Positions 1-7,918 are shown, counted from the stretch's first letter. The stretch is 46,597 nucleotides of DNA from an uncultured Elusimicrobia bacterium (GCA_947306425.1 CAMZGO010000010.1:1-46597); one strand, 5' to 3'. Numbers and translations: made by a program. The notes: generated from the sequence alone by a model not told the origin.

Positions 1-43
1 AAGGAAAAGATACTTAATCAGCAACATTTTTGACCATTAGACC
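1..43. repeat. Right end of a MITE-like element, cut by the window edge
   Basis: These 43 bases are the exact reverse complement of 30343-30385. Bases 20-43 are the 24-bp terminal inverted repeat seen at both ends of the element at 30343-30685, so this is the end of a second copy whose body lies outside the window. Confidence 0.8.
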
Positions 44-165
44 GAAAATTTTATTTTTTAAAAAAGGAGAGCAAAAGCGCGTTATATGGATTTGACAAAA
101 TTTTTCGTCATAAAAATGCGTAAAAAATCTTAAAATATGGTATAATAGCATATATAGGGGTTAAT

Positions 166-861
166 ATGCAAGCATTTTTACAGCCCAACCTCGCTTATCA
201 AACATTAGTTAAAGAAGTTGCAGAAATTTGCCTCTCATGCGGACGAAATCCCAAAGAGGTTAAAATTTTGCCTGTTGTAAAATATGCAACCATTACCCAA
301 ATTAAAAATTTGCTGACGGATAAAACTATTTCCTGTATTGCTGAATCCCGTTTGCAAGACAGTTTAAAAAAATGGCAAAGTGCAGAACTTAAACCCTATA
401 AAGTAAAAAAATTTTTTATCGGCCGTTTACAAAAAAATAAAGCGGCAAAAGTTTTAGAGTATTTTGACTTGATTTGCTCACTGGACAATCAAACTTTAGC
501 GCAATTTATAAACGAAAAAGCAAAAGAACAAAATAAAATTGCGGAATGTTTGGTGCAAATAAAATTGACGGATAAAGATACCCAGGGCGGTGCAAGTTTA
601 AACGAAGCAAGCGCTTTAATTGAAGAAATTTTAAGAACTTGCCCGAATATAAAATTAAAGGGCCTTATGGCAATTGCCCCGCAAGCAAGTGAAGATATTA
701 TAGAACAAAAATTTTTAGCGGTAAAAAAATTATTTGATAAATATTTTAAGCCCTCAGATATTTTATCCTTAGGTATGAGCGGGGACTATAAAATAGCCAT
801 AAAATCCGGCAGCAATATGATACGGATCGGCGGTAAAATTTTTGAAAATTCGGAGGATTAA
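166..861 (+). CDS. YggS-family pyridoxal-phosphate homeostasis protein
   Basis: The 231-aa product matches the YggS/PROSC family, single-domain PLP-binding proteins with the fold of the alanine racemase N-terminal barrel. They buffer free PLP rather than catalyse a known reaction. The likely PLP-binding lysine is Lys39 in PVVKYATI. GRLQKNK (about residues 87-93) and the C-terminal LGMSGDYKIAIKSGSNMIRIG are family signatures; SGD stands where most members have SxD. Length is normal. A TATAAT at 141-146 and an AGGGG at 156-160 support the ATG at 166. The stop codon is directly followed by the ATG of the next gene, so the two are co-transcribed. Confidence 0.9.
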   Translation: MQAFLQPNLAYQTLVKEVAEICLSCGRNPKEVKILPVVKYATITQIKNLLTDKTISCIAESRLQDSLKKWQSAELKPYKVKKFFIGRLQKNKAAKVLEYFDLICSLDNQTLAQFINEKAKEQNKIAECLVQIKLTDKDTQGGASLNEASALIEEILRTCPNIKLKGLMAIAPQASEDIIEQKFLAVKKLFDKYFKPSDILSLGMSGDYKIAIKSGSNMIRIGGKIFENSED

Positions 862-1125
862 ATGATAATTAAAGTAAGGGCGATATCAACTAAAGGGGAA
901 AATGCTATTGTCAGCCGTATCGGCAGCGTGCTTCGCATGAAAGTAAGAACCTTAAAAATATCCACTGAAGCCAATGACATTATAAAAGACTTCCTTGTTG
1001 ATTTTTTTGACGTTCCCCCAAGCGGTATAAACATAATTAAAGGTAACAACGGCAAGGAAAAAACCGTTGAAGTTCGCGGCAAAAGCGAAGAAGAATTAAA
1101 AAAAGTAATGGATGCCGTACCATAG
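862..1125 (+). CDS. DUF167 / YggU-family protein
   Basis: This 87-aa protein fits the small UPF0235/DUF167 family. The order of conserved segments agrees: an N-terminal strand (IIKVRAIS), the LKISTEANDIIKDFLVDFF segment (family: L(K/R)V.APP.DGKAN..L..FLA) and a C-terminal GNNGKEKTVEVRG (family: G..sR.K.v.i.g). The usual proline pair before the Asn/Gly-containing helix is replaced by STEAND, so it is somewhat divergent. It starts on the base after the yggS stop. yggS-yggU neighbours are common in bacteria. Molecular function is unknown for the family. Confidence 0.8.
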   Translation: MIIKVRAISTKGENAIVSRIGSVLRMKVRTLKISTEANDIIKDFLVDFFDVPPSGINIIKGNNGKEKTVEVRGKSEEELKKVMDAVP

Positions 1126-1149
1126 ATTATGGATTAATTCCGGTTTAAA

Positions 1150-1178
1150 GCGGGAGGGTTAATAACTCTCCCGTTTTT
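1150..1178 (+). terminator. Intrinsic terminator of yggS-yggU
   Basis: The stem CGGGAG/CTCCCG around an AATA-containing loop (1151-1173) is followed by TTTTT. T-runs are present only on the plus-strand side. Confidence 0.8.
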
Positions 1179-1206
1179 CATTTTCTAAAAATTTACTGCT
1201 TTTAAA

Positions 1207-1731
1207 TTATTTAAATTGATATGAATTCTTTCCAGTTAAGATATAAGTATTAGCTGTTGTTTTACCAGTCAAATTTTGGCAAACTTTATTTGCTAAATCG
1301 TCCTCTTTAGCATAACAAAATGCTCTATTCCTATAAAAATCAGCCTCACTACTAGTATTATTAGTAAAAAATATTATATAACCCATTTCCGGTTTATCCA
1401 TTTCAAAAACAATGCTTGCAGCAATTTTATTAAGATAGAAATATCCAAATTGGGTTTTGCAAGAAGAGTTTCCTAATTTATTCTCACAATCAATATCCAA
1501 ATCATCGAACTTCATTGTATATCTTCCATTTAGCATCCAATATCTTTCTTCTGCTTCTTTAACTGCTTTTGCAAAATTCATCCCGGTCGTATAACGAGAT
1601 TTTGCAACCACTAATTTATACTGCGGCAGTGCAATTGCTGCAAGTATGCCGATAATAAGAACTACTACCAGCAGTTCAAGCAAAGTAAAACCTTTGCTGC
1701 TATTTTTTACTTCTAATTTTTTTTGTTTCAT
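1207..1731 (-). CDS. Type IV pilin-like (PilE/PulG) major-pseudopilin family protein, copy A
   Basis: The protein begins with a short basic leader, a prepilin peptidase site and a hydrophobic helix: KGFTLLELL, then VVVLIIGILAAIALPQYKL, with Glu at +5 of the mature N-terminus. It would be cleaved and N-methylated by prepilin peptidase and assembled in a pilus or pseudopilus. The globular part (about residues 50-174) has four or more Cys (CENKLGNSSCK, FCYAKE, VCQNLTG) suited to disulfides. The start is set at the ATG at 1731 because AGGAGAAAAT precedes it; the longer frame up to 1788 runs through the terminator hairpin of the leader. No pilus assembly genes are adjacent, so it is a solitary pilin. 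It is preceded by structured leader A. Confidence 0.9.
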   Translation of the reverse strand: MKQKKLEVKNSSKGFTLLELLVVVLIIGILAAIALPQYKLVVAKSRYTTGMNFAKAVKEAEERYWMLNGRYTMKFDDLDIDCENKLGNSSCKTQFGYFYLNKIAASIVFEMDKPEMGYIIFFTNNTSSEADFYRNRAFCYAKEDDLANKVCQNLTGKTTANTYILTGKNSYQFK

Positions 1732-1746
1732 ATTTTCTCCTTTTAT

Positions 1747-1907
1747 AAAATAAAAACGGCGATTATCAGAGCCCTTGGAATAACCCATATAATCGCCGCC
1801 TGTTTATAAATAAACAGATTAGCGATTATTTAAGCTTCCAAGGTGCCGTCAAGTTAATTTAACTCGTTCAGCTCTGCTTAACCCAAAGTTAAGCTTCTTA
1901 AATAATC
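1747..1907 (-). promoter_or_regulatory. Structured leader A of pilin A: P1-P2-P3 domain plus antiterminator/terminator
   Basis: Read as RNA on the minus strand. P1 is GATTATTTAAG (1907-1897) with CTTAAATAATC (1834-1824). It encloses P2 (GTTAAGC stem, 1894-1876) and P3 (AGTTA/TAACT, 1864-1852). Antiterminator: AATAATCGC (1830-1822) with GCGATTAT (1796-1789). Terminator: CGGCGATTAT/ATAATCGCCG (1798-1789 with 1766-1757), then a T-rich tract. Its apical loop holds TTCCAAGGGCTCTG (1780-1767). This is the exact complement of linker 1 CAGAGC (1876-1871) plus linker 2 CCTTGGAA (1843-1836), which flank P3. P1, antiterminator and terminator share strands and exclude one another pairwise. I do not recognise a known riboswitch class. 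Confidence 0.8.
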
Positions 1908-1920
1908 TTCTACTGCACAA

Positions 1921-1945
1921 ATTTTAAAAGCCGCTATTTCGGCTT
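1921..1945 (-). terminator. Intrinsic terminator of galT
   Basis: AAGCCG/CGGCTT with a 6-nt loop, followed on the minus strand by a TTTTAAAATTT tract, 8 nt after the galT stop. The T-tract contains TAAAAT, which could serve as a weak -10 for leader A. Confidence 0.7.
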
Positions 1946-1952
1946 AACTAAA

Positions 1953-3461
1953 TTACTTTCCCCCTAATACTTTAATAAATTTTAGCAAATTTTGTTTGCC
2001 GGTTTCATCTTGTTTAAACACAGCGCAACCTTCTAAAGATGCAACAAAAGTGTACCCAATTTGAGTACGCAAAAATTTTTGTACTTCCGCTAAATTTTTA
2101 AATTTTTTACCGGAACAGATTTCTTTAACCCAAGCATAATGCAATTTCAGATTTTGGTCTTTTTTAATATTTTCAATTTTATTCTTGCTGATTAATTCCG
2201 CAATTTCTGCCATCTGCTTTTTAAGCCGGCCCGGCAGCACCGCAAGCCCCAAAACTTCAATAAGCCCTATATTTTCACGTTTGATATTATGATATTTTTC
2301 CGGCGTATTAAAAATACCGAAAGGATGCGTTTCGTCAGTACGGTTATTACGCAGCGCCAAATCAATTTCATATTTACCTCTTTTATAACGTGCAATAGGC
2401 GTAATTGTGCTGTGTTGTTCCCCATTTGTTGTGTGTAATATACCGGCATTTGAATCATCATATTTTTGCCAAGTTTTCAATATATGCGCGCAAGCCAAAG
2501 CCACCTGTTTTTTAGGCCCGCGTACACGCAAAACCGTAACGGGCCATTTAAGCCAGGAAAATTCCACTTGCTTAAATTTCGGTAAAGTAAATTTCAAATT
2601 TGTTTTGGCTTGCTCCAAAGCGAAAGTATAACGACCGGCCTGATAATGGTCGTGGTTCAAAATACTGCCGCCCACAAGCCCCAAATCAGCGTTTGAACCG
2701 ATAAAATAATGCGGGAATTCCGTCAAAAAATCAAGCAAATTAACAAAAGTTTTGGGGGTAATTTTCATCGGTCTATGCTCGCTTGAAATAACTATACTAT
2801 GTTCTTTGTAATAAGAAAAAGGCGAATATTGAAAAAACCAATCTCCCCCCCCAAGTTTTAAGGGTATCACTCTCAAATTTAGGCGCGCACTATAACCAAG
2901 ACGTCCGAAATATCCCTCATTTTCCGCACAAAGTACGCATTTGGGGTAAGTATTTTCTTTTAACGGCTGTTTGCCAAGTAAGGCAATCTCTTTTGGGTCT
3001 TTTTCCGGTTTAGCAAGATTTATTGTTAAACCGATATTTCCATATTTAGTAGGAACTTTCCAAGAAATATTTTTCGCAATTTGTTCGGTTCGTATATAAT
3101 TTACCGCTTTACAGTATTTATAAAAATTGTTGGTTGCAAGTTTAGGACTCTTTTGTTTATCGTCAAAAAACTTTCTATGAACCTCACTCGGAGGTTTTAC
3201 AAAAACGCCCATTAAAGCTATTTCAAAATTATCTTTCAGTCCTTTAATATCTTGTATCAGTCCGCGTTTTACCGCGTAATCTGACAGATTATTTAAAATC
3301 TCTGTTATTCTTTTTCCTGTCGGGCTAGGCAAAATTTCTGAGGTATTACCATTATTACCAAGCAAACAATAAAGTGCATTTTTTGCCCAAAATTTATCAA
3401 CTTTGTTAATTAATTTATTTTTTACGGCGTATGCAATCAAAGCTTCAATGTTTGCTCTCAT
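1953..3461 (-). CDS. galT: Class II galactose-1-phosphate uridylyltransferase
   Basis: The 502-aa protein matches the long (class II, Firmicutes-type) GalT family by length and motifs: PKCVLCAENEGYFGR, a metal/substrate region, and YKEHSIVISSEHRPM. The nucleotidylation signature follows, GGSILNHDHYQAGRYTF, with the His-x-His centre. The enzyme exchanges UMP between UDP-glucose and galactose-1-phosphate in the Leloir pathway. No galK or galE is adjacent. GAGAGG before the ATG and TATAAT at 3488-3483 support the start. It is divergent from the SpoIID-like gene, with overlapping control regions. The terminator hairpin follows directly. Confidence 0.88.
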   Translation of the reverse strand: MRANIEALIAYAVKNKLINKVDKFWAKNALYCLLGNNGNTSEILPSPTGKRITEILNNLSDYAVKRGLIQDIKGLKDNFEIALMGVFVKPPSEVHRKFFDDKQKSPKLATNNFYKYCKAVNYIRTEQIAKNISWKVPTKYGNIGLTINLAKPEKDPKEIALLGKQPLKENTYPKCVLCAENEGYFGRLGYSARLNLRVIPLKLGGGDWFFQYSPFSYYKEHSIVISSEHRPMKITPKTFVNLLDFLTEFPHYFIGSNADLGLVGGSILNHDHYQAGRYTFALEQAKTNLKFTLPKFKQVEFSWLKWPVTVLRVRGPKKQVALACAHILKTWQKYDDSNAGILHTTNGEQHSTITPIARYKRGKYEIDLALRNNRTDETHPFGIFNTPEKYHNIKRENIGLIEVLGLAVLPGRLKKQMAEIAELISKNKIENIKKDQNLKLHYAWVKEICSGKKFKNLAEVQKFLRTQIGYTFVASLEGCAVFKQDETGKQNLLKFIKVLGGK

Positions 3462-3482
3462 AAAATACCTCTCATATAAATT

Positions 3483-3515
3483 ATTATAATATATTTGCCC
3501 TTTGTTTGCTATAAT
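3483..3515. promoter_or_regulatory. Divergent -10 elements of galT and the SpoIID-like gene
   Basis: Minus strand: TATAAT at 3488-3483, 21 nt before the galT ATG, with an RBS. Plus strand: TATAAT at 3510-3515, 6 nt before the ATG at 3522, with no RBS. I see no convincing -35 hexamer for either. Confidence 0.6.
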
Positions 3516-3521
3516 TTAAGT

Positions 3522-5690
3522 ATGAGAATTATTAAAATTTTGATACTTTTATTCATTTGTGCCCCTTTGGCGGCGCAAACTTTAAATGAAGCCTTAAGCG
3601 GAAATACAACCTTGCAAGTAAATACACAAACGGAAGAAAAACAAAAACAAACAACTCCGCTTTCCTCATTGGGTGAAACGGAACAGGTACAATCTATAAC
3701 AGTCAGCCGTTTACCCGATATAAAACTAAATGAAGAAGTGTTGACAAAAACCGTATTTACATATACTGTTCCGCAGGAAATTGAGCAAGAAAATGAACTT
3801 TTTCTAAGGGGTTTTGCTACACAGGCATTACAATTTTTAACGGCGAAAGAAAATCCGTCTTCTCAAGCGGAAGCGGCTTTAATTTTACTTCAAAGAAGAG
3901 ATTATAAAAATGCACAAATTGCCCTTGATAAGGCTTTAAAAACGAAACCGCAAGAACCTATATATAATCTCTTACAAGTATGGCTTTATGCTGCGCAAGG
4001 CGAGGTCAAAAAAGCACAAGATACATATAACAATATGTTATTTCTAACGGCTGATTTTGAGTATTTGGCCTCGGGCAAATTAGCTTTGGCACAGTCATAT
4101 TTTGATAAAGGAAAATTTAAAGAAGCCGGCACAATTTTGCAGGATATTTACAGTAATGACCCCTATAAGATATCACATGCAATTTATTTAATTGCACGTA
4201 TTTATTTTAAAAACGGTAACAAAAAAGCCGCAAAAACACTTTTTGAACAGGCACTTTTACATGATGAAAGCAATTATATGCCCCAGCTTTATTTGGCCCG
4301 GGCGCAATATAAACTTAAGGAATATATTCCCTCTTGGCAAAGTTATGCAAGTTTATTTATTTTAGACGGAAAAAATAAAGAAGCAGCTAAATATTTACAA
4401 AAACTTTCTAAGCATATTAAAGGGGAGCAGCAGGATTATTTATTTTATTCGCGCTTAAATGAGATGTACATAAAGAATGCCGAAACGTCTGAAAATGCAC
4501 CGCTTAAAATCGGCCTCTACTCAGCGCCGAGCGGGGTATTAACCGATATTACCGGTTTTACTTTCTCCACAAGTTCACCCTACTCCATAAGGGATGATAA
4601 ACGCGGTTTTATTTTAAAAGCCGATGCCTTTGTGGCAAAAAACATAATTTTTGATAAAGAAAATAAAGGCGTACATATTCAAAACAAATGGGGTACTTAT
4701 GATTTTTCTACTAAAAACCCTTTTGTAATTGAACTTGAAAATAAAAAATTGAGCATGCTTATAAAGGACCCTAAGGCTGATAATATTTTTGCCACAAATT
4801 TAGGTGATAAGGAACTTATCGGCTCTTTGTTGGTTATACCTACGGATAAAGGTATGCAGCTTATAAATATAACTTCTCTTGAAGGAACCGTTGCCCCGCT
4901 TTTAACAACAGCCCTGCGCGGTGTACGCCAACAAGCAGTATTAGAAGCGATGGCTATTGCTATCAGAACACGCCTTTATAATTTGGTAAATTTAACGGAG
5001 GACTTTGACTTTACTATACCGGATAATGTGCCTGAATTTAATTTTGGCGGGAATAATATGGTTTCTTTCTTGGCACAAAAAGCGGCGACTGCAACTAAAA
5101 ACCAAGTGCTTATGGACGCTGATAATGAACTAGCTTTGGCGAAGATATATAAAGCATGCGGAACCGTCAGTGAGGACGGTATAAAAAATACCAAAACCAA
5201 AATAGACTTTATGCCCAGCGCTTTGAACATTTTTAAATATATGTTTTCAAATCCGCCGGCTGATTTACTTTCCGCACCTAAAGACCCTACAGCATGGTCC
5301 GAAACAAAGTGGATTTATTCCATTCCGTTAAAAGATATTCAAACCCGTTTAAAACAAAATTATAATATCGGCAAATTAAAATATTTTGAAGTCTCGGATT
5401 TTTCAGACACAGGCCGCATATTAAGTGTACGTTTTGTGGGAACAAAAGGGAATGCTGAATTGCCTTTTAAGGAAGCCAACTTTGTGCTTTCTGCAAATAC
5501 TTTACGCTCAAATTTCTTTACCTTTGTGCCTTTTAAAAATGAAGTTTTATTTATAGGCTCTGACACAGGGCTTGGCAGCGGTATTTGCATTGCGGGTGCA
5601 ATCGGGCTTGCAAGCCAAAACAAAAACGCCAAAAATATTTTGGAGTATTATTACCCGTCTTATAAAATAGGCCTATGGCAACAAAAATAG
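3522..5690 (+). CDS. Exported TPR protein with a degenerate SpoIID/LytB domain
   Basis: This is about 722 aa from the ATG at 3522; an upstream TTG at 3495 lies in the promoter. A signal peptide (RIIKILILLFICAPLAAQ) is followed by TPR-like helical repeats at about residues 100-310 (ALIL..RDYKNAQIALDKAL, ARIYFKNGNKKAAKTLFEQAL). From about 330 there is a SpoIID-like part: LRGVRQQAVLEAMAIAIRTRLY (family: LKAQAVAARTYA) and C-terminal GLGSGICIAGAIGLA..ILEYYYPSYKI (family: GHGVGLSQ.GA..IL.hYYPG). The family cuts peptidoglycan glycan strands, but here the expected Glu is Leu460 (VAPLLT) and the GHG histidine is Ser. It may bind rather than cut. The last 16 bases overlap the glycosyltransferase. Confidence 0.78.
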   Translation: MRIIKILILLFICAPLAAQTLNEALSGNTTLQVNTQTEEKQKQTTPLSSLGETEQVQSITVSRLPDIKLNEEVLTKTVFTYTVPQEIEQENELFLRGFATQALQFLTAKENPSSQAEAALILLQRRDYKNAQIALDKALKTKPQEPIYNLLQVWLYAAQGEVKKAQDTYNNMLFLTADFEYLASGKLALAQSYFDKGKFKEAGTILQDIYSNDPYKISHAIYLIARIYFKNGNKKAAKTLFEQALLHDESNYMPQLYLARAQYKLKEYIPSWQSYASLFILDGKNKEAAKYLQKLSKHIKGEQQDYLFYSRLNEMYIKNAETSENAPLKIGLYSAPSGVLTDITGFTFSTSSPYSIRDDKRGFILKADAFVAKNIIFDKENKGVHIQNKWGTYDFSTKNPFVIELENKKLSMLIKDPKADNIFATNLGDKELIGSLLVIPTDKGMQLINITSLEGTVAPLLTTALRGVRQQAVLEAMAIAIRTRLYNLVNLTEDFDFTIPDNVPEFNFGGNNMVSFLAQKAATATKNQVLMDADNELALAKIYKACGTVSEDGIKNTKTKIDFMPSALNIFKYMFSNPPADLLSAPKDPTAWSETKWIYSIPLKDIQTRLKQNYNIGKLKYFEVSDFSDTGRILSVRFVGTKGNAELPFKEANFVLSANTLRSNFFTFVPFKNEVLFIGSDTGLGSGICIAGAIGLASQNKNAKNILEYYYPSYKIGLWQQK

Positions 5691-6817
5691 CGTTTATTAT
5701 AACCAAACTTGAACTTGGCGGCGCTCAAAAGAGCGTGCTCTATTCCGCACGGCATATAGGTGATAATTTTGAGCCTTTTTTACTTTGCGGGCAAGGCGGT
5801 TTCCTTGATAAATACGCAAAGGACCATATAAAAAATTTATATTTTATTCCTAATCTAGTCCGCCAAATTAACCCGATAAAAGATTTGCTTGCCTTTTTTG
5901 AAATCGGCAAAACATTGAAAAGAATTGCCCCGCAAATTGTGCATACGAATTGCCCGAAAGCCGGCATTTTGGGGCGCATAGCGGCAAAACTTTTTACCAA
6001 AGCAAAAGTTATACACACAACACACGGTTTTGTTTTTTATGACGGTCAAAATGTGCTAAAAAAATATTTTTATATTTTAGTTGAACGCTTTGCCGCCTTA
6101 TTTGCCGATTATATGATTTTTGTTTCAAATAAAGATTTGCGAACTGCCCTCAAATATAAGATTACAACAAAAGAGAAAGCACGCCTTATACATGCCGGCG
6201 TTACACCCAAGACAAAAGAAAGTTTACGCTTTAACAAAATTAAACTTTTTGAGGAACTTAACATAAAAGAAGGAACAAAAATCATCTTACAAACCGCTAA
6301 CTTAAAGCCGGAAAAGAACCCGCTTGACAGTGTGAGGATTGCAAGTATTGTTTGCAAAAAAATGCCAAATACCGTATTTTTATATACAGGCGCAGGCCCG
6401 TTTAAAACTAAGACGGAAAATTTAATTAAAGAACTTGGGCTTGAAAATAATTTTAAACTTATCGGATGGCGTGATGATATTCCGCATCTACTTTCCATAG
6501 CAAGTGTTTTCTTACTTACTTCAATCCGTGAAGGTTTGCCTATGGCTTTAGTTGAAGCGCTTTTTATGCGTGTTCCTGCCGTTTGTTATGACGCAGGCGG
6601 AATAAATGAAGTGTTAAAAGACGGCGAAAACGGTTTTTTAATTCCCCTTAACGACACTAAAAAGGCCGCACAAAGCATTATAAACATTTTGCAGGATAAT
6701 TTCATATTTAAAGAACAAACGCTCGCCCTATTGACTGATTTTAACATTAAAGATATGCTTTTAAGGCAAGAAGAATTATACACACTTATCGGCGATAAAA
6801 ACAGTTTGTTTCAATAA
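5675..6817 (+). CDS. GT4-family glycosyltransferase
   Basis: The 380-aa protein has the GT-B, GT4-family layout. The N-terminal domain starts ATKIAFIITKLELGGAQKSVL (donor loop GGAQ), with HTNCPKAGILGRIAAKL and HTTHGFVFY. The C-terminal domain has NLKPEKNPLDSVRIA, GAGPFKTKTENLI and the EX7E element in REGLPMALVEAL. Such enzymes build lipopolysaccharide, capsule or exopolysaccharide using nucleotide-sugars at the cytoplasmic membrane. The acceptor cannot be read from the sequence. It begins inside the end of the preceding gene, implying translational coupling with that cell-wall-related protein. Confidence 0.88.
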   Translation: MATKIAFIITKLELGGAQKSVLYSARHIGDNFEPFLLCGQGGFLDKYAKDHIKNLYFIPNLVRQINPIKDLLAFFEIGKTLKRIAPQIVHTNCPKAGILGRIAAKLFTKAKVIHTTHGFVFYDGQNVLKKYFYILVERFAALFADYMIFVSNKDLRTALKYKITTKEKARLIHAGVTPKTKESLRFNKIKLFEELNIKEGTKIILQTANLKPEKNPLDSVRIASIVCKKMPNTVFLYTGAGPFKTKTENLIKELGLENNFKLIGWRDDIPHLLSIASVFLLTSIREGLPMALVEALFMRVPAVCYDAGGINEVLKDGENGFLIPLNDTKKAAQSIINILQDNFIFKEQTLALLTDFNIKDMLLRQEELYTLIGDKNSLFQ

Positions 6818-6906
6818 TCTGCTTACTGCAAGAAACAACACATAATTACTAAAACTTAACAATTTTTTTAAGAGGTCTTGAATCCTAACAATACAATTAC
6901 AAAATT

Positions 6907-7470
6907 TTATTTCAAGGAGTAACTTCGATATGAATATGAAAGATCATTATTCGGTGTCCAAGTATTACCCACAGATCCTTTAGTTCCTAAAGAAGAACAT
7001 AAGCGATTTGCCCTTTTATTGTTCTCTCGTGCTAAACATCTGCCACCACGTCGCACCGTCTTATAGTTTTTTCCAAATAAATTTTCGACATAAATAATGG
7101 AAGCATCATTTTTTCCACAATTTATTAAGCCACTATGACTACTGCCCGAATTAGACATACAGCAAAACATATCCTTATTTTGAACACAATTTATCATATT
7201 ATCACTCTTAACTTTTATAAAGTCATTTGGCATAGTAAAAGATAAATTTTCAAATTTCTGTGTAGCAACTCCATGAATCATGTAGTATTCATCATAAGCA
7301 TCACGAAGTAAAGCAACAATCGATTGTAACTTGGCAAAGGTTGCTTTGTCTACAGACAATTGATATCGGGGCAAAGCAATAGCCGCCAAAATACCGATAA
7401 TTAAGACAACGACTAACAATTCTATAAGAGTAAAACCCTTATCTCGTTTCTTTTTATTTACTTGTTTCAT
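6907..7470 (-). CDS. Type IV pilin-like protein, copy D
   Basis: The 187-aa protein has a basic leader (MKQVNKKKRDK), prepilin peptidase site GFTLIELL and hydrophobic helix VVVLIIGILAAIALPRYQL. The globular domain is rich in Cys (NCVQNKDMFCCMSNSG, NCGKND, RCLAREN, RLCSSLG) and ends in an aromatic/Ser motif YRSYSLK. GGAGAAATAAA precedes the ATG. The gene stands alone, with unrelated genes on both sides. Its leader (leader D) is the longest of the four and is separated from the gene by a GC-rich repeat. Confidence 0.9.
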   Translation of the reverse strand: MKQVNKKKRDKGFTLIELLVVVLIIGILAAIALPRYQLSVDKATFAKLQSIVALLRDAYDEYYMIHGVATQKFENLSFTMPNDFIKVKSDNMINCVQNKDMFCCMSNSGSSHSGLINCGKNDASIIYVENLFGKNYKTVRRGGRCLARENNKRANRLCSSLGTKGSVGNTWTPNNDLSYSYRSYSLK

Positions 7471-7504
7471 TTTATTTCTCCTTTAATTTATTTAATTTTT
7501 TCCT

Positions 7505-7622
7505 TATACTCCCCGCCCCTTTGCTTGCAAAGGCGGAGGGGCTGGGGGTGGGTTGCAAAATAAAGTAAACCTTGTTTAATAACCCCACTCCTAACCTCTC
7601 CGCCTTAGGAAGGGGAGAGGAA
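7505..7622. repeat. GC-rich inverted-repeat element between leader D and pilin D
   Basis: The left arm contains GGCGGAGGGGCTGGGGGTGGG (7532-7552 region) and the right arm the inverted version AACCCCACTCCTAACCTCTC (7581-7600 region) followed by CGCC. The arms flank an AT-rich middle and each end has its own short hairpin. The same GGCGGAGGGGTTAGGGGTGGG core recurs at about 30453-30473 inside the MITE-like element. No ORF fits. It lies in the 5' UTR of pilin D. Confidence 0.65.
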
Positions 7623-7650
7623 TTAGAGGAAATACCTTAAATTCAGCCAA

Positions 7651-7847
7651 TAAAAAACGGCCGATATACTTAAGCCGGTTAGTCGCCTCTCAAATATAAC
7701 AGCCGTAGTTTGTCTTAATAACAAACATTAAACACAAAACCCACGGGTAATTAGTCCGTAAATTTTGTGTTCATACGACTGTTTTCGGAGACTAACCGTT
7801 TCACTCTTAAGCGAAGGCATTATGCAAAAGCATAATTCCAAAAACAG
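7651..7847 (-). promoter_or_regulatory. Structured leader D of pilin D: P1-P2-P3 domain plus antiterminator/terminator
   Basis: RNA sense. P1 is CTGTTTTTGG (7847-7838) with CCGAAAACAG (7788-7779). It encloses P2 (ATTATGC/GCATAAT, 7836-7819) and P3 (TTCGCT/AGTGAA, 7815-7800). Antiterminator: AACAGTCGT (7783-7775) with ACGGCTGTT (7706-7698), enclosing two extra hairpins (AACACAAAA/TTTTGTGTT and TTTGTT/ACAAA). Terminator: ACGGC (7706-7702) with GCCGT (7661-7657) and inner ATAT and TTGAG/CTTAA pairs, then TTTTTT. The terminator loop holds GACTAACCGGC (7684-7674), complementary to linker 1 GC (7818-7817) plus linker 2 CGGTTAGTC (7798-7790). A -10 TATACT lies at 7907-7902. Confidence 0.8.
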
Positions 7848-7918
7848 ATTTAAATTGTTTTAGGGTTTTTAGCCCTTATAAAAAAATTAACCTCTAAACT
7901 TAGTATATCATTTTTTTG

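Noticed and set aside
7470-7500. Rho-independent terminator role for the GC-rich repeat upstream of pilin D
   Set aside because: Its hairpins are not followed by a T-run in the direction of the pilin transcript, so I list it only as a repeat.
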